Source: Erysipelotrichaceae bacterium UBA6182
GTDB lineage: Bacteria; Bacillota_I; Bacilli_A; Erysipelotrichales; Erysipelotrichaceae
Reading direction: 5' to 3'
DNA length: 10,722 nucleotides
Assembly (NCBI GenBank): GCA_002422065.1
Contig: DITO01000005.1
Span: forward strand, 1 to 10,722
This document shows positions 5,699-10,722 of the stretch, piece after piece. The notes beneath the pieces are model-generated. The model did not search any database. It saw only the letters and a list, made by a program, of their open reading frames with translations, and was not told the DNA's origin. Both the position numbers and the translations under genes were made by a program. Each line of letters begins with the position of its first letter. The first letter of the stretch is position 1.

Positions 5699-6436
5699 AT
5701 GTATTATCTTCATATCGATAAAACATCTTCGATACCTATCTATAAACAAATCGAAGATGGTATTATAAGCGCACTAGATTCACATTTATTAAGAACCCAT
5801 GATTTACTTCCTAAAGAAGATGATTTATGTGAGTTCTTTTCCATATCACGAACTGTTGTACGTCAAGCTTATCAATCTTTAGAAGATCAAGGAGTACTTT
5901 ATCGTATCAAAGGTAAAGGGACATTCATCTCGGCTACTTCTCACCTTACCTTTAGCTACAACGAATTACTAAGACTTGATAAAGCCTTACTCCATAAGAA
6001 AAGCGATGTTTCATCTTTTATAGTTCTTAATGATACAAAAGTCGTTCAACCAGCAAGTACTTTAGCAGTATATTTTCCTGCTAGTTCTACAGTAACCATA
6101 CAAGCTCAGGTTTATGCTAATCCTTTTGGACCTCTATTGTTTGTGGAAGACACATTTCATTCAAAAGTGAGTAGAGAAGTTCAATCAGCAATTAATCAAA
6201 ATCAATCACCTTTTGAAGCATTAATCCCATTATTAAAAGGAGCTACCTTAACCATAGCTTTAGAAGAGGCTTCTGGTCCTATTGTTAGTATCTTAAAGCT
6301 AGATTTGCCAGATGCACTTCATCGAATTAAAATATCCTTTCTAGATCAAGAAGGAGATATTATCGTAGTACGTCAATATGTCGCGAGCGGTAAAAACACC
6401 ACGTTTGAAACCCTCATTGAAGGAGAAAACGTATGA
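5699..6436 (+). CDS. GntR-family transcriptional regulator with UTRA effector domain
   Basis: The 245-residue protein opens with the canonical GntR N terminus (SSIPIYKQIEDGI, 10-22). A winged helix-turn-helix follows: LPKEDDLCEFFSISRTVVRQ (37-56) and then YQSLEDQGVLYRIKGKGTFI (58-77), with the conserved S-R-T-V-R and G-K-G-T-F-I. Residues about 90-240 form a UTRA-type effector domain (HutC subfamily), including the closing strand VVRQYVASGKNTTFE (223-237). UTRA domains bind small molecules, often sugar phosphates or amino-acid derivatives; the ligand here cannot be read from sequence. The start is supported by AGGAGGA six bases upstream. It overlaps a second regulator of the same class by ATGA, and the two are probably co-regulated and may act together. 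No metabolic gene shares this operon, so the target is unknown. Self-repression through the palindrome at 5668-5683 is likely. Confidence 0.9.
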   Translation: MYYLHIDKTSSIPIYKQIEDGIISALDSHLLRTHDLLPKEDDLCEFFSISRTVVRQAYQSLEDQGVLYRIKGKGTFISATSHLTFSYNELLRLDKALLHKKSDVSSFIVLNDTKVVQPASTLAVYFPASSTVTIQAQVYANPFGPLLFVEDTFHSKVSREVQSAINQNQSPFEALIPLLKGATLTIALEEASGPIVSILKLDLPDALHRIKISFLDQEGDIIVVRQYVASGKNTTFETLIEGENV

Positions 6437-7200
6437 GCTATAATTACTTCGATATCGATCGTCGTCGCAAAGAAAGTGTCGATGTTCAGTTACTAAACAC
6501 CATTACTCAAGCTATTCAAAACCAACTTATACCGCCAAACACTCCCCTCTTAATCGAAACCTTTCAACAACTTGCACCTGAACTAGAAGAATCTAGAATC
6601 ATGGAGATTCTAGAGGAAATGGTTGTAAGTGGCTTAGTAAGAAGAAGTAAAAATGGTTATTTTTCATTAACACGCAAGATTCCAAGTGTCACATACCATA
6701 AACTTGAAGCACTTCACGACCTACTTCGAAACAACTATGACGAAGTAAAAGAAGTTATATCTGAAGTGTCTTTAACAAAACATTATCCAAAGAAACAGAA
6801 AGATGCTGAATTCAAGGATAGAGAAACACTCATCATGATTCAACGTAAATACTATGCAGACAGTGAACTACTTGCATTCTCAAACACCTATTTACCATTA
6901 AAGATGTTTAAGGACATTGACACACTCGACTTTAATCAAGGTACACTATACCAACTATTAGAAAAGAATTATCCAGAATATTCATTTGAGTATTCACGCA
7001 GACTCTCATCTGTGATTCCATCAACGATTTATGTCAGTGGAGTCTTAGAAGTCACACGCAATACCCCTGTCTATTATGGAAGAATTCATTCATTCACAAA
7101 ACGATATAAGCAATTCGAATATTCAGATGTTTATGTACTCGCAAATCGTTTCAGTTTCTCAACTGAATACTCAGCGACTGAACTAAAGAAACTATTATAA
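6433..7200 (+). CDS. Second GntR/UTRA-type regulator with a degenerate helix-turn-helix
   Basis: The 255-residue protein follows the previous regulator by a 4-base overlap behind AAGGAGAA. Its C-terminal half is UTRA-like: LIMIQRKYYADSELLAFSNT (133-152) runs into YLPL (153-156), the position of the usual R-x-x-x-A-D-x-x-P-x-x-x-x-x-x-Y-L-P pattern, then YSRRLSSVIPS (187-197) and the terminal strands. The N terminus resembles a GntR winged helix in outline: LAPELEESRIMEILEEMVVS (47-66), GLVRRSKNGYFSL (67-79). It lacks the P-S-E turn, the S-R-T-V-R recognition helix signature and the full G-K-G-T wing. DNA binding may therefore be altered, weak or dependent on the first protein. The two regulators look like an ancient tandem duplication with divergence (IDKTSSIPIYKQI versus IDRRRKESVDVQL at the start). 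Its role and ligand are unknown. Confidence 0.82.
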   Translation: MSYNYFDIDRRRKESVDVQLLNTITQAIQNQLIPPNTPLLIETFQQLAPELEESRIMEILEEMVVSGLVRRSKNGYFSLTRKIPSVTYHKLEALHDLLRNNYDEVKEVISEVSLTKHYPKKQKDAEFKDRETLIMIQRKYYADSELLAFSNTYLPLKMFKDIDTLDFNQGTLYQLLEKNYPEYSFEYSRRLSSVIPSTIYVSGVLEVTRNTPVYYGRIHSFTKRYKQFEYSDVYVLANRFSFSTEYSATELKKLL

Positions 7201-7240
7201 ACACAAAGAAAGAGGCACTGATTGCCTCTTTCTTTGTGTT
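7200..7240. terminator. Shared bidirectional terminator hairpin between convergent operons
   Basis: A perfect 18-bp inverted repeat (7200-7217 with 7223-7240) has a 5-base CTGAT loop. Its core is GAGGCA/TGCCTC and its arms are A-rich on the left and T-rich on the right, so on either strand the GC core is followed by a T-rich tract. The base of the hairpin overlaps the last base of the second GntR gene's TAA and the fni stop codon (7239-7241). It should end both the regulator operon and the mevalonate operon. There is no uninterrupted T run. Confidence 0.8.
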
Positions 7241-8255
7241 AAATCATTTTTCTTAGTTGGTTAATGCGATGTTCTAAATCAGCATCAACAATATAGTTAA
7301 CTTTTGATAATGTTTGAATATCTGGTGCATCGAGAGCACACATAATCATTTTTAGTTCTTCTTTAAGTTTTTCAACTTCTCCAATAGCTTCTTCAAGAGA
7401 ATAATCAGAGACTAACTTTAAGAAGTATGAAGATAATCCAACTGCTTTAGCTCCTGAGGCTAAAGCCTTTGCAATATCTAAAGCGTTTCTAATACCACCA
7501 CTTGCGATAAGATCAACCTTTGTCTTTCCTTGAATACTAAGTAAGCTTTCAAGTGTTGAAAGTCCCCAACCATTAAAGAAATCCAAGGATTGTCCTCTTC
7601 GTTGATTTTCAATCCATGCAAAGTCTGTTCCACCATGACCACTGACATCAATCATCGTTATTCCTAGTGCTTCTAGTTTTAGAATCAGTGAAGGACTCAT
7701 GCCAAAACCTACTTCTTTAACGATTAAAGGCACTTTAGAATGCAAGACACAGTCTTCTAAATCACTCCACCATGAAGTAAAATCTTTATCTCCTTCAGGC
7801 ATGATCAGTTCCTGTAATGCATTAAGATGAACTTGACATGCTTTAGCATGGACAAGATCAACAGCTTGATTAAGTTTAACACTATTACTACCTGCACCTA
7901 CATTAGCAATCAGTAACCCTTCTGGATTAATCTTTGAAAGTATCGTAAATGATTCTGAAAGACTTGAGTCATTTAAGGCAATGGATACTGATCCTGTAGC
8001 CATAGCAAGATCACATGCTTTCGCAAGTTTTGCTAGCTTTTCATTGATTTCTAGACTTTGTTCACTTCCACCTGTCATAGCATTAATAAAGAATGGAACT
8101 TTAAGTGTAAATGGTCCTAAGGTTGTACTTATATCAATAGCTTCTAAAGAAGTGTTTGGAATTGAATTATGCACAAAGCGAAAACGATCAAAATCATTAT
8201 GTTTAACCGATTGTGCTAAAGCATAGTTAATATGATCATCTTTTCTTTGGCTCAT
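7239..8255 (-). CDS. fni: Type 2 isopentenyl-diphosphate delta-isomerase (FMN-dependent)
   Basis: The 338-residue cytosolic TIM-barrel flavoenzyme interconverts isopentenyl and dimethylallyl diphosphate, using FMN and a reductant (NAD(P)H). Hallmarks are RKDDH (4-8), FFINAMTGGS (55-64), ATGS at 86-89, IANVGA (116-121), VHLNALQELIMPEGD (142-156) with Gln148 and Glu149 at the positions implicated in Mg2+ and substrate chemistry, IVKEVGFGMS (178-187), DVSGHGGTDFAWIE (203-216) and the FMN-phosphate loops ASGGIRNALDIAKALASGAK (251-270). The length is normal for the family. ATG 8255 has AAGGAG six bases upstream and overlaps the mvaK2 stop by four bases. It is the last gene of the operon and supplies both C5 units for undecaprenyl phosphate and other isoprenoids. 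It is unrelated in sequence to the type 1 enzyme. Confidence 0.96.
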   Translation of the reverse strand: MSQRKDDHINYALAQSVKHNDFDRFRFVHNSIPNTSLEAIDISTTLGPFTLKVPFFINAMTGGSEQSLEINEKLAKLAKACDLAMATGSVSIALNDSSLSESFTILSKINPEGLLIANVGAGSNSVKLNQAVDLVHAKACQVHLNALQELIMPEGDKDFTSWWSDLEDCVLHSKVPLIVKEVGFGMSPSLILKLEALGITMIDVSGHGGTDFAWIENQRRGQSLDFFNGWGLSTLESLLSIQGKTKVDLIASGGIRNALDIAKALASGAKAVGLSSYFLKLVSDYSLEEAIGEVEKLKEELKMIMCALDAPDIQTLSKVNYIVDADLEHRINQLRKMI

Positions 8256-9316
8256 GATTGCTCCTTAGTTGGCATATAGACTAACTCATCCAAGATCACA
8301 AATCCTTCTTGAATAAGAACGTCATTTCCCATTTGTTGAGCTAAGACATCTGGATATAAACACCAGACACAGTCACCACCCCCAGCTCCTGATACCTTTA
8401 ATAAACCATTAAAAGGCTCAATCAATGCAGCAATACGTTGCATTACAGGCGTTTTAATTTCTATCTTAGTATTACGTTGTAACATATCCATGGCACGTGT
8501 CAGTGACTTAGTATGCTTAAGTACATTATTCATGCAGTCTTGATCCATTGCATGAAATAAAGGATCAATGCTTTGTTTAGTGGATTCAATGAACAGTGAA
8601 TAATAAGGTTTAGTTAAATGGGGTTTCATCATTCTCACAAGATCTTGAGAATCAGCAGATGTTCCTGTAAATACAAGACTTATAGGAAAATGATGTGCTT
8701 TAATACTTTCGATACGAAGATTAGGCCATACATGGTGTATAAGCCATTCTATATCTTTATGGACATGTTGATATAACCATGTATCATCATATTTCTTATA
8801 TATAATCCAAGTGTTGTATGCACTAACTGCAACATCACCATGAGATGAATAAGAATAATGTTCCAATTGAGCAAGCACAGCAAGTTTATAGACTTCTATT
8901 GGAAGTAACTCAAGACCATATGCTTGGGATAACACTTTGATAATGCTGACACACACTGCGCCACTTGATCCAAGTCCATATTTAGTGGTAGCACTGTAAT
9001 CAAGTAAACTCTCAATATGAAGATGTCCCTTAAGACAATCAAACTCAAGTTGTTGTGCGTATCGTTGAATAATATTAATAGAATCTTGAACAAGGATGTT
9101 ACTTGGTATCACAACTAGTCCTTGATGTGAAGTGACTTCATATCCAGTGGTTTGCTGAGATGAGGTAACACTCCATGTATCTTCTTGGGTAAAGGTTGCT
9201 TTCACTCCAACCGTAGTATTAAAAATAATGGCACTACTTTGGCCACTCACAACAGCATATTCACCTCCAAAATAAACTTTACCTGGAGCAAATGCATTCC
9301 ATTCATTATTCTTCAT
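8252..9316 (-). CDS. mvaK2: Phosphomevalonate kinase (GHMP family)
   Basis: The 354-residue GHMP kinase phosphorylates 5-phosphomevalonate with ATP, giving 5-diphosphomevalonate in the cytosol. Three family motifs are visible: the N-terminal APGKVYFGGEYAVV (10-23), the phosphate loop KYGLGSSGAV (112-121) and the C-terminal KVSGAGGGDCVW (307-318). HGDVAVSAY (159-167) matches the conserved catalytic Asp region of bacterial phosphomevalonate kinases. The G-G-E-Y form of motif 1 and the position between mvaD and fni distinguish it from mevalonate kinase. The start at 9316 places APGK at residue 10, as expected. It overlaps the 3' end of mvaD by 11 bases and has only a distant purine-rich site (AAAGGGG) within mvaD, so translation probably depends on coupling. 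The end overlaps fni by four bases. Confidence 0.95.
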   Translation of the reverse strand: MKNNEWNAFAPGKVYFGGEYAVVSGQSSAIIFNTTVGVKATFTQEDTWSVTSSQQTTGYEVTSHQGLVVIPSNILVQDSINIIQRYAQQLEFDCLKGHLHIESLLDYSATTKYGLGSSGAVCVSIIKVLSQAYGLELLPIEVYKLAVLAQLEHYSYSSHGDVAVSAYNTWIIYKKYDDTWLYQHVHKDIEWLIHHVWPNLRIESIKAHHFPISLVFTGTSADSQDLVRMMKPHLTKPYYSLFIESTKQSIDPLFHAMDQDCMNNVLKHTKSLTRAMDMLQRNTKIEIKTPVMQRIAALIEPFNGLLKVSGAGGGDCVWCLYPDVLAQQMGNDVLIQEGFVILDELVYMPTKEQS

Positions 9317-10259
9317 AAAGGATATGTGCCCCTTTCTCAGGACGTGTTACTATAACATCTTTCACTTTAAATACATCTAAAGCTTCTAATACTTTTGGAA
9401 GTGATTGTGCATTCGTTAATATCTTAACGTGCATCCCTGCATCCATGGTTGGATAAGCGAATTCTCCTTCGCTTTGTAAATCAATAATCGTATGAATTAT
9501 ATCTATCGATTGTTGGGTTAAAAATAGTGTTGGAGGAATAGCACTCAACATACTTGCATGCATGGCTAATGCTGAAGATTGAGCGAGTTCACCTATAGTT
9601 TTTAAGTCTTCCACATGAATGGCATGTTTCATTGCAATTAAATCTTTTGTGGTCTTACTTACCCATGTTTCGTAATAAGGAGATGTTGTCACTGTGTTCT
9701 TCATGGCTTGTTTTGAAGAAATGGATTTCTTTTGTGTTGTTAATAAGACAAAGACCATAATGAAATCAAAACCATCTTCACGTATAGTATACACCTCTCC
9801 TGTCTTTTCCCAAACTACAAGACCCCCAAATAAACTACGACATGCTGATCCACTACCAAGTCTTGTTATGTTGGCAAGTACTTCATTACTTAAGTTTGTT
9901 TCAAAAAAGGAGTTAGCTGCTTTTGCTAGAGCGGCGAAACCACTAGCACTCGAGGCTGCTCCACTAGCTGTTGGCCCTGTATTTTCAGAGATAATACAAA
10001 TGTCGTCAAGTTCATGTTCTTGAGCAAAATGAGATAAGAAAGCTTTAATCTTTAAAGCATCTGACTTCGTTGCTTTCTTTCCATTTAAAGTAAAAGAAAA
10101 TCCATGGTCACTACGTTTAATCGTTGTTGTGGTGTATAGTTCAGTCACACTTAAAGAAAGTGATCCTGTAAAAGGGATTACTTTTGCTTCATCTTCTTTT
10201 CCCCAATATTTAATTAGGGCAATATTAACTGGTGCTCTTGCGGTAACAATTTGTTTCAT
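9306..10259 (-). CDS. mvaD: Diphosphomevalonate decarboxylase
   Basis: The 317-residue enzyme carries out the ATP-dependent decarboxylation of 5-diphosphomevalonate to isopentenyl diphosphate. Family motifs are ARAPVNIALIKYWGK (7-21), the phosphate loop GPTASGAASSASGFAAL (95-111), RLGSGSACRSLFGGLVVWEK (133-152) and YPTMDAGMHVKIL (269-281), with Asp273 at the catalytic aspartate position. The loop reads G-A-A-S-S-A-S-G where G-L-A-S-S-A-S-G is common, a mild variation. I chose ATG 10259 because it overlaps the mevalonate kinase stop as ATGA, has GGAG about 12 bases upstream and gives the usual N terminus. An in-frame TTG at 10277 would add six residues but has no ribosome binding site. It overlaps mvaK2 by 11 bases. 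Confidence 0.95.
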   Translation of the reverse strand: MKQIVTARAPVNIALIKYWGKEDEAKVIPFTGSLSLSVTELYTTTTIKRSDHGFSFTLNGKKATKSDALKIKAFLSHFAQEHELDDICIISENTGPTASGAASSASGFAALAKAANSFFETNLSNEVLANITRLGSGSACRSLFGGLVVWEKTGEVYTIREDGFDFIMVFVLLTTQKKSISSKQAMKNTVTTSPYYETWVSKTTKDLIAMKHAIHVEDLKTIGELAQSSALAMHASMLSAIPPTLFLTQQSIDIIHTIIDLQSEGEFAYPTMDAGMHVKILTNAQSLPKVLEALDVFKVKDVIVTRPEKGAHILYEE

Positions 10260-10722
10260 AGTAATGACATACTCCAAACATGAGGAGTTATTTCCTTTAA
10301 TTTACTCACAATAATATTCACTGTTTCTTTATCTTTTACTAATGCTATCATACACCCCCCTAAACCACCACCGGTAAGTTTCGCTCCTAAAGCATGATGT
10401 TCTAACGAGAGTTCTACACATTGATCTAAGGTTGGGGTACTTATTCCTAAATGCCTTAAATGTTCATGGGCTTGTGTTAGGGTTTGTCCTAATAATTCAA
10501 GTTGATTATCTTTGATATAAACTAAAGCCTGATGGGTTAGGTTTCCTAGTTCATTAATTGTCATTAATCCTTCTTGAACGACCTTATTTGCTACTATTTG
10601 AACAGCTTCCTTTGTTGAGCCTTGTTGTTGTGTTTGAGCAATCACAAGGTAAGCATTGAGTGAGAGTGGTAGTGATACTGGAGGTTGTCCTTTTGTGAAG
10701 ACCCAAGCTAAATCAAAGGACG
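10256..10722 (-). CDS. mvaK1: Mevalonate kinase, 3' part (5' end outside the window)
   Basis: The open frame continues to the window edge, giving the last 155 residues of a GHMP kinase that phosphorylates mevalonate to 5-phosphomevalonate, the first step of this operon's pathway. At the edge the protein reads LAWVFTKGQPPVSLPLSLNA followed by YLVIAQTQQQGSTKEAV, the expected central strand and the A-D-T-G-x-x-G-x-T-K-E-A-V-like region of bacterial mevalonate kinases (here with Q replacing D and G). Near the C terminus the third GHMP motif AKLTGGGLGGCMIAL is intact (about 10340-10384). L-G-x-x-x-P-T-L-D-Q precedes it, typical of these enzymes. An in-frame GTG at 10645 is not the start, because conserved sequence continues upstream of it. 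The stop overlaps mvaD as ATGA. The missing N terminus holds the other two motifs. Confidence 0.93.
   Translation of the reverse strand, partial: SFDLAWVFTKGQPPVSLPLSLNAYLVIAQTQQQGSTKEAVQIVANKVVQEGLMTINELGNLTHQALVYIKDNQLELLGQTLTQAHEHLRHLGISTPTLDQCVELSLEHHALGAKLTGGGLGGCMIALVKDKETVNIIVSKLKEITPHVWSMSLL

Noticed and set aside
10260..10277. TTG start for mvaD six codons upstream of the chosen ATG
   Set aside because: No ribosome binding site precedes it, and the added residues are not part of the usual N terminus; ATG 10259 forms the ATGA junction seen throughout the operon.
10129..10314. Open frames opposite the mevalonate genes (for example 7981-8226, 9694-10023 and 10129-10314 on the plus strand)
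   Set aside because: They are antisense to well-conserved enzymes, show no family motifs and have no ribosome binding sites; they are shadows of the coding strand.
10256..10645. A short 129-residue protein starting at GTG 10645
   Set aside because: The reading frame and mevalonate-kinase-like sequence continue upstream to the window edge, so this is the 3' part of a longer gene.

Overview
The window is an AT-rich stretch of a low-GC Gram-positive (Bacillota) chromosome. Strong AGGAGG-type ribosome binding sites, intrinsic terminators and a Gram-positive-style mevalonate operon (mvaK1-mvaD-mvaK2-fni) support this. The gene combination would fit the Erysipelotrichia or a neighbouring lineage, but that is inference; no rRNA or other taxonomic marker is present. 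I see no mobile element, tRNA, rRNA or CRISPR. All genes look intact except the two cut by the window edges.

Left region (1-2551): a truncated minus-strand LURP-one-related (YxjI-like) gene is divergent from a two-gene plus-strand operon. That operon encodes a KdpD-like sensor kinase without the KdpD N-terminal cytoplasmic module, and a KdpE-like OmpR-family response regulator. It ends at a clear terminator.

Centre-left (2588-5535): a tightly coupled potassium-uptake operon. Its order is a small TPR protein, a short TrkA-type protein with only an RCK N domain, a second TrkA-type protein with RCK N and C domains but an eroded nucleotide-binding loop, and a TrkH/KtrB-superfamily K+ channel subunit with four selectivity-filter loops. 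All internal junctions are 4-base ATGA overlaps. The upstream KdpD/KdpE-like pair is the obvious candidate regulator, although no kdpFABC genes are in view.

Centre (5536-7241): a promoter with a palindromic operator candidate over its -10 box drives two overlapping GntR/UTRA-type regulator genes. The second has a degenerate helix-turn-helix. A perfect 18-bp hairpin that spans both stop codons separates this operon from the convergent mevalonate operon.

Right region (7239-10722, minus strand, transcribed right to left): mevalonate kinase (3' part), diphosphomevalonate decarboxylase, phosphomevalonate kinase and type 2 isopentenyl-diphosphate isomerase. Together they convert mevalonate to IPP and DMAPP. 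Every junction overlaps. The operon promoter and any HMG-CoA synthase/reductase genes lie outside the window.

The most unusual part is the potassium locus: a shortened KdpD-type sensor next to a Trk-type transporter, plus an asymmetric RCK pair and a TPR protein of unknown role. The tandem GntR/UTRA pair comes second.
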